Below, piece after piece: positions 45,243 to 53,049 of a stretch of DNA of 64,000 nt. Both the position numbers and the translations under genes were made by a program. This stretch comes from Comamonas fluminis. Its GTDB lineage: Bacteria; Pseudomonadota; Gammaproteobacteria; Burkholderiales; Burkholderiaceae_C. Within the stretch, counting starts at the first letter, position 1, and each line of letters opens with the position of its first letter. Location: NCBI RefSeq assembly GCF_019186805.1, contig NZ_CP066783.1:549501-613500 (forward strand). The letters are read 5' to 3'. The notes beneath the pieces were generated by a model. It saw only the letters and a program-made list of their open reading frames with translations. It had not been told where the DNA came from and did no database searches.

Positions 45243-45345
45243 ACCCCCTGAGGCGCTGCGCGTCTTCACCCCTCTCTCTACGCGCTGCGCGCTAGGGGAG
45301 GGGGACGACAGCTTCGCTGCGCGGCGGCGCTTGCTCGCTGTCACT
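45243..45345 (+). repeat. A-type repeat after ahcY
   Basis: Starts CACCCCCTGAGGCGCTG two bases after the ahcY stop and ends CTTGCTCGCTGTC. Nested hairpins are visible: CCCCTCTC... with ...GGGAGGGGG around CGCGC-TGC-GCGC. Same orientation as ahcY. Confidence 0.85.
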
Positions 45346-45384
45346 TTGCTAGGCTCTGCCAGTATTAGTGAGCGGCTGTCGTGG

Positions 45385-45480
45385 TTTAAATTTGATAGCT
45401 GCTTGCACACGTTGTTTCTTGATTTCAGATGCATATTTATCTGAAATTAAGGTGTATCAAGCGCAAACAGCTATCTAAAA
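45385..45480. repeat. B-type inverted repeat between ahcY and tlyA
   Basis: Arms TTTGATAGCTGCTTGC (from 45391) and GCGCAAACAGCTATCTAAA (ending about 45479), with a second inverted repeat TTTCAGAT / ATCTGAAA inside. Together with the A repeat it fills nearly the whole 309-bp ahcY-tlyA gap; nothing else was seen there except the tlyA ribosome-binding site. Confidence 0.8.
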
Positions 45481-45549
45481 AGATTTCTTTTGCCCGCTGC
45501 GCATCAAGTGCAGCGCTTGGCGCCGGTTTATTTCAAAGGAAGCGACGCT

Positions 45550-46746
45550 ATGCGCGCAGATGTTTTTTTGGTGGAAGCAGGTCATGCTTCCACGCGCTCA
45601 CAGGCTCAGCGTCTGATTGCTTCGGGCGTCGAGTGGCGCCTGACACCTCTGGCACCCTGGAAGAAGGTTGCCAAGAACGGCGACGATATTCCTGCGGGCG
45701 CAGAGCTGAACTTGCTGGATGCCGCAGAGGCCAAGTACATCTCGCGTGGCGGCCTCAAGCTCGAAGGCGCCTTGGCTGCGACGGGTATTGCCGTCAAGGG
45801 GCTGCGCTGCCTGGATGTGGGGCAGAGCACCGGTGGCTTTACTGATTGCCTGCTGCAGGCCGGTGCCGCGCAGGTGATTGGCATTGATGTGGGCCACAGC
45901 CAGCTGCACGACCGTCTGCGCAGCGATGAGCGCGTGGTCTGTGTGGAGAGCTTCAATGCCCGCACGCTGACGCCTGAATCGCTGGAAAAAGCCTGTGACG
46001 AAGCGCTGTGCGACGTCATCGAGGAAGAAGAAGACAACGACACCCAGCCCGTTGCCCCTTATGCATGGATGCGCAACGGCGGTCAGGTCGATGAAGACTA
46101 TGACGACAGTGACGACGCCAAGGAGCAGGACGTCGAAAACTTCAAGGCCGAGCGCGCCGCCAAGGCCAAAGCCAGGGCCGAAGGCTCCTCGCCCGTGGAA
46201 CTGCAGCGCCGCGAAGGGACTGAGAACATCGACATCACGCCCGCATTTGACTTTGTGACGGGCGATGTGTCCTTTATCTCGCTCACGCTGGTGCTGCCTG
46301 CCGTGGTGCAGGTGCTAAAGCCCCATGGCCAGCTGCTGATGCTGGTCAAGCCCCAGTTCGAGCTGCAGCCCGGCCAGATTGGCAAGGGCGGCATTGTGCG
46401 CGATACGGCGTTGTACGCTGAAGTGGAAAAGCGCATTCGCGATTGCCTTGCAGAGCTGGGCCTGACGGTCAAGCAGTGGCTGGATTCGCCCATTGAAGGT
46501 GGTGACGGTAATCACGAATTCTTTGTCTGGGCCCAGCAGGGCGCAGAAATCAAGGCACCCGCACCGGTGGCTGCAGAAGACGCGGAAACCGCCAAACCCG
46601 CTGTCAAGACTGCCGCCAAGCGCCCTTCGCGTGCCGATATCAAGGCCCAGCGCGCCAAGCAGGAGCTTTATGAAGACCCTGAGGCGGCCAGCTTTGGTCA
46701 GCCCGGCCCCGGTCGTGCCAAGCAAAAGAAGCGTAACGAACGCTGA
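45550..46746 (+). CDS. TlyA-family rRNA methyltransferase/haemolysin with an acidic insertion
   Basis: 398 residues, against about 270 for TlyA. N-terminal S4 RNA-binding domain (R-S-Q-A-Q-R-L-I-A-S-G), then an FtsJ-type SAM-dependent fold: Y-I-S-R-G-G-L-K-L, D-V-G-Q-S-T-G-G-F-T-D, G-D-V-S-F-I-S-L and M-L-V-K-P-Q-F-E. Residues about 150-228 are an insertion very rich in Asp/Glu followed by Lys/Ala/Arg, absent from TlyA elsewhere. The C-terminal tail of about 50 residues is basic and Ala/Lys-rich. ATG 45550 follows AAAGGAAG. Target in other species: ribose 2'-O-methylation of 16S and 23S rRNA. Confidence 0.85.
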   Translation: MRADVFLVEAGHASTRSQAQRLIASGVEWRLTPLAPWKKVAKNGDDIPAGAELNLLDAAEAKYISRGGLKLEGALAATGIAVKGLRCLDVGQSTGGFTDCLLQAGAAQVIGIDVGHSQLHDRLRSDERVVCVESFNARTLTPESLEKACDEALCDVIEEEEDNDTQPVAPYAWMRNGGQVDEDYDDSDDAKEQDVENFKAERAAKAKARAEGSSPVELQRREGTENIDITPAFDFVTGDVSFISLTLVLPAVVQVLKPHGQLLMLVKPQFELQPGQIGKGGIVRDTALYAEVEKRIRDCLAELGLTVKQWLDSPIEGGDGNHEFFVWAQQGAEIKAPAPVAAEDAETAKPAVKTAAKRPSRADIKAQRAKQELYEDPEAASFGQPGPGRAKQKKRNER

Positions 46747-46794
46747 GGCCTGAGCCCTCGGTCAGATTCACAGAAACCAGAGACAAAAGCAGCC

Positions 46795-47622
46795 ATGAGT
46801 TTTCCCGTCAGCTTTGAGTTTTTCCCTACCAAGACCCCCGAAGGTGCGGCCAAGCATGTGGCTACGCGCCAGGCCCTGTATGCGCGCAAGCCCCAGTTCT
46901 GCTCCGTCACCTACGGGGCAGGCGGCTCCACCCAGTCGGGCACGTTTTCCATGGTGCAGGCCATTCAGAACGAGGGCATGGCTGCGGCTTCGCACTTCTC
47001 CTGCATCGGCGCCACGCATGAATCCGTACGTACCGAGCTGAGCGAGCTCAAGGCCATGGGCGTCAAGCGCATCGTGGCCCTGCGCGGCGACCTGCCAAGC
47101 GGTTATGGGCTGGGCGGCGAGTTCCACTACGCCAGCGATCTCGTTGCATTCGTGCGACAGGAATTTGGCGACTGGTTTCATATTGAAGTGGCCGCTTACC
47201 CTGAAACTCACCCTCAAGCCAAGTCCCCACGCAGCGATCTGGACGCATTTGTTGCTAAAGTACGCGCTGGCGCAGATTCCGCCATCACGCAATACTTCTA
47301 CAATGCCGACGCGTACATGCGCTTTGTGGACGAGGTGAAGGCCCTGGGGATTGAGACTCCCGTCGTTCCCGGAATCATGCCTATCACCAGCTCTACACAG
47401 CTGATGCGTTTCTCGGATGCCTGCGGCGCCGAGATTCCGCGCTGGATTCGCCTGCGTCTGCAGGCGTTCGGAGATGACACAGCATCCATTCGTGCGTTCG
47501 GCCTGGATGTCGTGACCCATCTATGCGAGCAGTTGCGCAGCCAGGGGGCTCCCGGGCTGCACTTCTATACGATGAACCAGAGCGTCGCCACTCTGGAGAT
47601 CTGCGACCGACTCGGGCTCTGA
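46795..47622 (+). CDS. metF: 5,10-Methylenetetrahydrofolate reductase
   Basis: 275 residues. FAD enzyme reducing 5,10-methylene-THF to 5-methyl-THF, the methyl donor for methionine. N-terminal S-F-E-F-F-P-T-K-T with the catalytic Glu, then V-T-Y-G-A-G-G-S, L-R-G-D-L-P, and Q-Y-F-Y-N-A-D. It lies 48 bases after the methyltransferase gene and completes the methyl cycle around ahcY, so the SAH riboswitch may also affect it if transcripts run through. Confidence 0.95.
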   Translation: MSFPVSFEFFPTKTPEGAAKHVATRQALYARKPQFCSVTYGAGGSTQSGTFSMVQAIQNEGMAAASHFSCIGATHESVRTELSELKAMGVKRIVALRGDLPSGYGLGGEFHYASDLVAFVRQEFGDWFHIEVAAYPETHPQAKSPRSDLDAFVAKVRAGADSAITQYFYNADAYMRFVDEVKALGIETPVVPGIMPITSSTQLMRFSDACGAEIPRWIRLRLQAFGDDTASIRAFGLDVVTHLCEQLRSQGAPGLHFYTMNQSVATLEICDRLGL

Positions 47623-47699
47623 GCACCTGTGTGCCTGGCCCCTGGCCGGGCCAGTCTTGGGCGGCACTCACTTGAGGCAATCAAGGAGGCAATCCGCCC

Positions 47700-48506
47700 A
47701 TGTCCCGCATGAACCGCTGCTGGCGATCGTGCCGCTGGCTGGCCCTCGGCGTTTTTAGCGCCGCGCTGGCTGGCTGTGCACCGACCACAGAACGCGAAGG
47801 CGCTGATCCAGTGCAGATCAGTGCCGCTGCTGCGCCTGCGCTTCCCCCTGCCTCTGCCAAACGTGTGGCCACCACCGAACTGGGTGTGGATGGCTATGAC
47901 CTGTCTTCGCGGGTGATGGGCCCACCGGAGGTCGAGCGTCCTGATAGCGCCGCCATGCCGCAAGTTGTGGATAACTACATCTCCAGCCATTACAAAGATA
48001 AAGGCCTGGGTGTGAAGGCGGTCCGTCCACCGGTTGAGCCGCGTGTGGATGCCGATGACCCCGATAAATACGAACTCAAGGCCCCGGCCCGTGACAGTGA
48101 CCAGCAAGGTCAGGCGTCCTGGTATGGCGAGCAGTTTCATGGTCGCCGTACCGCCAGCGGAGAGCGCTTTGACCTCAATGAAATGACAGCGGCGCACCGC
48201 AGCCTGCCTTTTGGTACCAAGGTGTGCGTGCGCAGTGCCGTGACTGGCAAGTCCGTGGTCGTGCGAATCAATGACCGCGGCCCGTTTGCACCGGGGCGTG
48301 TGATTGATCTGAGCAAAGCTGCCGCCAAGGAGCTCGGCATGATGGGCCTGGGTATCAAGCCCGTGGAAATCTGGCGTCTGGGTAAAAACGAAGAAGCTTG
48401 CCCTGAAGTAATGCTGAATGCCGGGCACAAGGGCAAGTCACAAACCGTGCAGGCCAAAGTGGAAAAGCGCAAGGTCAGCACCAGGCAGCACGCCAGACGC
48501 CGCTGA
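47700..48506 (+). CDS. RlpA-family septal ring lytic transglycosylase, lipoprotein
   Basis: 268 residues with a lipoprotein signal (lipobox A-A-L-A-G-C). The C-terminal half is the double-psi beta barrel: G-Q-A-S-W-Y-G-E-x-F-H-G-R-x-T-A-S-G-E, T-A-A-H-R-S-L-P-F-G-T and R-I-N-D-R-G-P-F with the catalytic Asp. RlpA binds naked glycan strands at the division site. No SPOR domain is present at the C-terminus, only a short basic tail. ATG 47700 follows AAGGAGG. Confidence 0.9.
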   Translation: MSRMNRCWRSCRWLALGVFSAALAGCAPTTEREGADPVQISAAAAPALPPASAKRVATTELGVDGYDLSSRVMGPPEVERPDSAAMPQVVDNYISSHYKDKGLGVKAVRPPVEPRVDADDPDKYELKAPARDSDQQGQASWYGEQFHGRRTASGERFDLNEMTAAHRSLPFGTKVCVRSAVTGKSVVVRINDRGPFAPGRVIDLSKAAAKELGMMGLGIKPVEIWRLGKNEEACPEVMLNAGHKGKSQTVQAKVEKRKVSTRQHARRR

Positions 48507-48534
48507 GGGGCTGGCCAGCAGACGGTTCAACGAA

Positions 48535-48556
48535 AAAGGCACCCGAGGGTGCCTTT
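48535..48556. terminator. Bidirectional terminator
   Basis: AAAGGCACC-cgag-GGTGCCTTT with flanking A and T-rich stretches, between convergent rlpA-type and rlmJ genes. Confidence 0.85.
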
Positions 48557-48587
48557 GTGCTTTTTGGTCAGCTCTTGTTCTTGAGGC

Positions 48588-49457
48588 TCAGTGCCCGCCA
48601 GATTCCAGCGTGAATGTCGCGTTGGGGTCCTGGCCCAGCAGCTTGACCAGTTGCGGCATGGCGGGCTTGAGCTGCTCTTTCAGGCTGAACGGCGGGTTGA
48701 TCAGGAACATGCCGCTGGCAGGCAGGCCGCCGCGCTCGGAGGTCTTGTTGCTCTTGACGGTGAGTGTGGCGTGCAGCCAGCTCTTGCCAGCCTTGGTGGC
48801 CATCGTCTTCAGGCGCTTGGGCAGGTCATGCGCCTCGGGGCGCGGAATGATGGGGTACCAGACGGCATAAGTGCCGGTGGGGAAGCGCTTGAGGCTGTCT
48901 GCCACCATATCCAGCACGCGGCCATAGTCGCTCTTCAATTCATAGCTGGGATCGCACAACAGCAAAGCGCGGCGCGATGGTGGAGGCAGAAACTTCTTCA
49001 CGCCCTCAAAGCCGTCTTCCAGCAAGATGGCCACCTGACGCTTGACTTCCAGCTGGGCCATATTACCCGTCAGAGAGCGCATGTCCGTGGGGTGCAGTTC
49101 GAAAGCTTTCAAACGGTCATGACCACGCAGCAGCGACTGGGTGATGAAGGGCGAGCCGGGGTAGTTGCGGATGGTATTGCCCTGGTTGAAGCTGCGCACC
49201 AGCTGCATATAGGTCTGCAGTACGGGGGCGAGTTCTGCCTCATTGGCAGCAGCCAGGCGCAGCACGCCGTCTTCGGCTTCGCCGCTCTTGCTGGCGTAGT
49301 CGCCATCAAGACGGTACAGACCGGCTCCGCCGTGGGTGTCGAGCACCGTCAGCGCAGCCTCTTTTTGCGTGAGGTATTGCACGGTGGCAATCAGCACGGT
49401 GTGCTTGAGCACGTCGGCGTGATTGCCTGCATGGAAGGCGTGGCGGTAACTGAACAT
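48588..49457 (-). CDS. rlmJ: 23S rRNA (adenine-N6)-methyltransferase RlmJ
   Basis: 289 residues. It methylates A2030 of 23S rRNA. N-terminus F-S-Y-R-H-A-F-H-A-G-N-H-A-D-V is diagnostic. The SAM region is L-D-T-H-G-G-A-G-L-Y, and the catalytic motif IV is D-P-S-Y-E (D-P-P-Y in the reference protein). The start at 49457 (MFSYRHAF) matches the family; an in-frame start at 49484 adds 9 residues. Confidence 0.92.
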   Translation of the reverse strand: MFSYRHAFHAGNHADVLKHTVLIATVQYLTQKEAALTVLDTHGGAGLYRLDGDYASKSGEAEDGVLRLAAANEAELAPVLQTYMQLVRSFNQGNTIRNYPGSPFITQSLLRGHDRLKAFELHPTDMRSLTGNMAQLEVKRQVAILLEDGFEGVKKFLPPPSRRALLLCDPSYELKSDYGRVLDMVADSLKRFPTGTYAVWYPIIPRPEAHDLPKRLKTMATKAGKSWLHATLTVKSNKTSERGGLPASGMFLINPPFSLKEQLKPAMPQLVKLLGQDPNATFTLESGGH

Positions 49458-49779
49458 AGAAAGGGATGGTAACCAGCAGGGCAAGAGGGGAACAGCACTT
49501 TTTACCCTGTGGTCTTTAAAGGCTGTTGGCGCCTGTGTGCAGAGCGGGAAATGGCCTTTGGGGGCTGATTCACAACAGGCTGCTGCACGAAAACGCGCGG
49601 GTTCCGGCGTTTTTGTATAATGGCGGGCTTCGCAGCGATTTTATGGTTCCCGCGGCGAAGGCTTGGATCTCGGTTCAAGTAACCCCGCCTAAGAGGCTTC
49701 CTTTAAAGACTCGTCTTTTCAAGAAGAAGCACCGACCGCGGAAAAGGGACCGCCAAACCCTCTTTGAAAGAGAAAACTC
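49458..49779 (+). promoter_or_regulatory. rlmJ-rplM intergenic region with an rplM promoter and leader
   Basis: A TATAAT sits at 49616-49621, so the rplM transcript would start near 49628 and have a leader of about 150 bases. The leader includes a possible hairpin AAGACTCGTCTT at about 49707-49718 and several purine-rich stretches. A ribosomal-protein leader that binds L13 is known from other bacteria; whether this one does so is unknown. The rlmJ promoter must also be here. Confidence 0.5.
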
Positions 49780-50208
49780 ATGTCTACATTCAGCGCAAAG
49801 CCCGCTGAGGTGCAACACGAGTGGTTTGTGATTGACGCCACCGATAAGGTGCTCGGACGTGTCGCCAGCGAAGTGGCACTCCGTCTGCGCGGCAAGCACA
49901 AGGCCATTTACACACCTCACGTTGACACCGGTGACTACATCGTCATCATCAACGCCTCCAAGCTCAAGGTCACTGGCACCAAGAACCTGGACAAGGTGTA
50001 CTACCGTCACTCCGGTTTCCCCGGTGGCATCACTGCTACCAACTTCCGCGACCTGCAAGCCAAGTTCCCTGGCCGTGCACTCGAGAAGGCCGTCAAGGGC
50101 ATGCTGCCCAAGGGTCCTCTGGGTTACGCCATGATCAAGAAGCTGAAGGTTTACGGTGGTGCTGAGCACCCCCATACCGCACAGCAGCCTAAGGCTCTGG
50201 AAATCTAA
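49780..50208 (+). CDS. rplM: 50S ribosomal protein L13
   Basis: 142 residues, full length. Typical [16 protein letters not shown] at the start and [15 protein letters not shown] in the C-terminal third. Coupled to rpsI (10-base gap), the universal pair. Confidence 0.98.
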   Translation: MSTFSAKPAEVQHEWFVIDATDKVLGRVASEVALRLRGKHKAIYTPHVDTGDYIVIINASKLKVTGTKNLDKVYYRHSGFPGGITATNFRDLQAKFPGRALEKAVKGMLPKGPLGYAMIKKLKVYGGAEHPHTAQQPKALEI

Positions 50209-50218
50209 GGAGACCTAG

Positions 50219-50611
50219 ATGATTGGTGATTGGAACAACGGTACAGGCCGTCGCAAGTCTAGCGTCGCTCGTGTTTTCCTGAAGAAGGGCTCCGGCAAGA
50301 TTACTGTGAATGGCAAGGACATTCAGCAGTACTTCGGTCGCGAAACCTCCATCATGATCGCAAAGCAACCCCTGGTTCTGACTGAGAACCTGGAGACTTT
50401 CGACATTCAAGTGAACGTCCATGGCGGCGGTGAATCCGGTCAAGCCGGTGCAACTCGTCACGGCATCACTCGTGCCCTGATCGACTATGACGCAGCTCTG
50501 AAGCCCGTCCTGAGCCAAGCTGGCTTCGTGACTCGCGATGCTCGTGAAGTCGAACGTAAGAAGGTCGGTCTGCACTCCGCACGCCGCGCCAAGCAGTTCT
50601 CGAAGCGTTAA
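50219..50611 (+). CDS. rpsI: 30S ribosomal protein S9
   Basis: 130 residues. [11 protein letters not shown] near the start, [15 protein letters not shown] in the middle and the basic end K-Q-F-S-K-R, which reaches the P-site tRNA. A good AAGGAGA precedes the ATG. Confidence 0.98.
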   Translation: MIGDWNNGTGRRKSSVARVFLKKGSGKITVNGKDIQQYFGRETSIMIAKQPLVLTENLETFDIQVNVHGGGESGQAGATRHGITRALIDYDAALKPVLSQAGFVTRDAREVERKKVGLHSARRAKQFSKR

Positions 50612-50657
50612 TTCGTTTCCACTGCTGGAAAGGTTCTTCGGGGCCTTTCCCAAAAAA

Positions 50658-50691
50658 GCCGCTCAGAACGCAAGTTCCGGGCGGTTTTTTT
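50658..50691 (+). terminator. rpsI terminator
   Basis: CCGCTCAGAAC-gcaa-GTTCCGGGCGG, an 11-bp stem with one mismatch, followed by seven T. Confidence 0.88.
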
Positions 50692-50824
50692 ATGGGCGTT
50701 TGCGGGCGGGGTTGCTGCAGTGGGGCAAAGCCCCCACTTGCTCTGGCGACAAAGCAATGCGACCGGTATTCCCGAGCCCCTTGCTGTACCATTTCGATCA
50801 ATCAAGAAACTACGGAGTATTGCC

Positions 50825-51190
50825 ATGAGCGCCGTTGCTGAAACCACGACTACCGAAATGCCTTCCCCCATCGTCTTCACCGACAGCGCCGCTGCCAAGG
50901 TGGCCGATCTGATTGCCGAAGAAGGCAATCCTGACCTGAAGCTGCGCGTGTTTGTGCAAGGTGGTGGCTGCTCCGGTTTCCAGTACGGTTTCACCTTTGA
51001 TGAGATCACCAACGACGACGACACCACCATGACCAAGAATGGCGTCTCTCTGCTGATCGACTCCATGAGCTACCAGTACCTGGTGGGCGCCGAGATCGAC
51101 TACAAGGAAGACCTGCAAGGCGCTCAGTTCGTGATCAAGAACCCTAACGCCACAACCACCTGCGGTTGCGGCTCCAGCTTCTCGGTCTAA
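50825..51190 (+). CDS. erpA: Iron-sulfur cluster insertion protein ErpA
   Basis: 121 residues of the A-type carrier family. Three conserved cysteines in G-G-G-C-S-G-F-Q-Y and C-G-C-G-S-S-F bind the cluster before transfer to apo-proteins such as IspG. The ATG at 50825 (MSAVAETT) is chosen; the frame continues upstream without family similarity. Short distance to rplM-rpsI is the usual arrangement in related genomes. Confidence 0.95.
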   Translation: MSAVAETTTTEMPSPIVFTDSAAAKVADLIAEEGNPDLKLRVFVQGGGCSGFQYGFTFDEITNDDDTTMTKNGVSLLIDSMSYQYLVGAEIDYKEDLQGAQFVIKNPNATTTCGCGSSFSV

Positions 51191-51244
51191 GCACCATGCA
51201 TATCAGCGTGCCAGCCACCTCGGTCTGGCATGCGCACACCATTC

Positions 51245-51275
51245 AAGCCGCTGCTTCCCAGCGGCTTTTTTGTTT
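51245..51275 (+). terminator. erpA terminator
   Basis: AAGCCGCT-gcttccc-AGCGGCTT stem, then a T run. Confidence 0.87.
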
Positions 51276-51295
51276 TTTGAGCTCCGGAGTTGCCT

Positions 51296-52720
51296 ATGGG
51301 TGAAACGCCCGCCGTGCACAGCAGTGCGCCTCATAAAGAAAGATTGCTGTGGCTGGTGGCCATAGGCTTTTTCATGCAGTCGCTGGATGCCACCATCCTC
51401 AACACGGCGCTGCCTGCCATGGCGCGGGAGCTGGGCGAAAGCCCCATGAAGATGCAGTCTGTCATCGTCGCCTATGCGCTGACCACGGCCATGCTGATTC
51501 CGGCCACAGGCTGGGTGGCAGACCGCTTTGGCACCCGGCGCGTCTATGGCTGGGCGATTGCTCTGTTTGTGCTGGGCTCGGTGCTGTGCGCGCTTTCGCC
51601 CAGCTTGCCATTTCTGGTTGCTGCGCGTGTGGTGCAGGGCGTGGGCGGTGCCATGATGCTGCCCGTGGGGCGGCTGGCTGTGCTGCGCACCTATCCGCGC
51701 GGTGAGTTCATCCGGGCCATGAGCTTTATTGCGATTCCCGGCCAGATCGGCCCGTTGCTGGGCCCGACGCTGGGTGGCTGGATGGTGGAGTACGCCAGCT
51801 GGCACTGGATTTTCTGGATCAACGTGCCCGTGGGCCTGATCGGGCTGTGGGCGACCTGGCGCTGGTTCCCGCAAAGCATGCCCGTGCCTGTGCACCGTTT
51901 TGATGGCAAGGGCTACGCCATGCTGGCCTTTGGCATGGTGGCCATATCTGTGGCACTGGATGGCCTTTCCGGCATGGGGCTGGGCATGGCGCTGGTGGTG
52001 GTGCTGATGGTGTTTGGCCTGGCCAGTCTGGCCAGCTACTGGATGCATGCGCTGAAGGTGGAGGAGCCGCTGTTTGCCCCGGCACTGTTCAAGGTGCGTT
52101 CGCTGCGCGTGGGGCTGCTGGGCAATTTGTTCACCCGTTTTGGCAGCGGCGCTGCACCGTTTCTGATTCCGTTGCTGCTGCAGATTGGCCTGCAGATGTC
52201 GCCCATGAATGCCGGCATGATGATGCTGGCAACCGTCACGGGCAGCATGCTGGTCAAGCGCTTTGCCGTCAGCACCGTGCAGCACTTTGGCTACAAGCGG
52301 GTGCTGCAGATCAACTCGGTCATGCTGGCGCTGATGCTGGCGTCGTTTGGCCTGGTGGTGCCTGGCATGCCAACCTGGCTGCTGCTGGTGCAGCTGTTCA
52401 TTTTTGGTGGCTTCAACTCCATGCAGTTTTCGGCCATGAATTCTGTCACCCTCAAGGATATGGAGGGTGAATTTGCCAGCAGCGGCAACAGCCTACTGTC
52501 CATGGTGCAGATGCTGGCCATGAGCATGGGCGTGGCGCTGGCGGGTGCGCTGCTGACCGGCTTTACCGAGATGTGGCCGGGCCAGAGCGATGAGCGCATG
52601 CTGGCCATTCGCGCCACGTTTGTGACTGTGGCGCTGATGACGCTGGCCGCCACGCTGGTGTTCAGCCAGCTCGATAGTGATGAGCCTGTGCGCCCTGCCC
52701 CGGATGGTGGTGATGCCTGA
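51296..52720 (+). CDS. DHA2-family (EmrB/MdtD-like) drug efflux transporter
   Basis: 474 residues with about 14 predicted membrane helices. Motif D1 in helix 1, S-L-D-A-T-I-L-N-T-A-L-P, and the loop motif A-D-R-F-G-T-R-R define the DHA2 group of proton-driven exporters. No membrane-fusion partner (EmrA type) is next to it, which resembles single-gene MdtD. Substrate unknown. A B-type repeat starts 1 base after its stop. Confidence 0.9.
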   Translation: MGETPAVHSSAPHKERLLWLVAIGFFMQSLDATILNTALPAMARELGESPMKMQSVIVAYALTTAMLIPATGWVADRFGTRRVYGWAIALFVLGSVLCALSPSLPFLVAARVVQGVGGAMMLPVGRLAVLRTYPRGEFIRAMSFIAIPGQIGPLLGPTLGGWMVEYASWHWIFWINVPVGLIGLWATWRWFPQSMPVPVHRFDGKGYAMLAFGMVAISVALDGLSGMGLGMALVVVLMVFGLASLASYWMHALKVEEPLFAPALFKVRSLRVGLLGNLFTRFGSGAAPFLIPLLLQIGLQMSPMNAGMMMLATVTGSMLVKRFAVSTVQHFGYKRVLQINSVMLALMLASFGLVVPGMPTWLLLVQLFIFGGFNSMQFSAMNSVTLKDMEGEFASSGNSLLSMVQMLAMSMGVALAGALLTGFTEMWPGQSDERMLAIRATFVTVALMTLAATLVFSQLDSDEPVRPAPDGGDA

Positions 52721-52721
52721 A

Positions 52722-52811
52722 AATTGATAGCTGCTTGCGCTTTTGGTACATGTATTTCAATTGAAATTCATAATGAATCACCTATCTATAAAGCGCTTGT
52801 AGCTATCAATT
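52722..52811. repeat. B-type inverted repeat after the efflux gene
   Basis: Arms AATTGATAGCTGCTTGCGCTTT (52722-52743) and its near complement at 52790-52811, differing only in the middle five bases (GCTTG against ACAAG). An inner TTTCAATTGAAA is also palindromic. The best preserved B copy; it lies 1 base after a stop codon. Confidence 0.85.
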
Positions 52812-52983
52812 GGTGAGTGGTGCTCATCCTCCTTGGCAAGAGGTGGGCCTGGTACTTACCCGTGGAACAGGGCATTTTCCGCGGGTTCTCCCTTGATTTT
52901 GGTCATGGATATATGCAGCGCTACATAGCCGCTATGAGCACTGTCATATGAGAAGCTGTCGTGGCACGCGTAGTCTTGCCTGA

Positions 52984-53012
52984 TTGACAAATGCTGCGTG
53001 TGGAATACATCT
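52984..53012 (+). promoter_or_regulatory. Possible xdhA promoter
   Basis: TTGACA at 52984-52989, then 16 bases, then TACATC, a fair sigma-70 pair about 35 bases before the xdhA start. A palindrome CATAG-ccg-CTATG lies at about 52924-52936 and could be an operator. The rest of the 329-bp gap between the efflux gene and xdhA is B repeat up to 52811 and featureless AT-rich DNA. Confidence 0.4.
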
Positions 53013-53049
53013 TGCATGCAGGCATTTCTTCTCTTTTTGTCCCACGATC

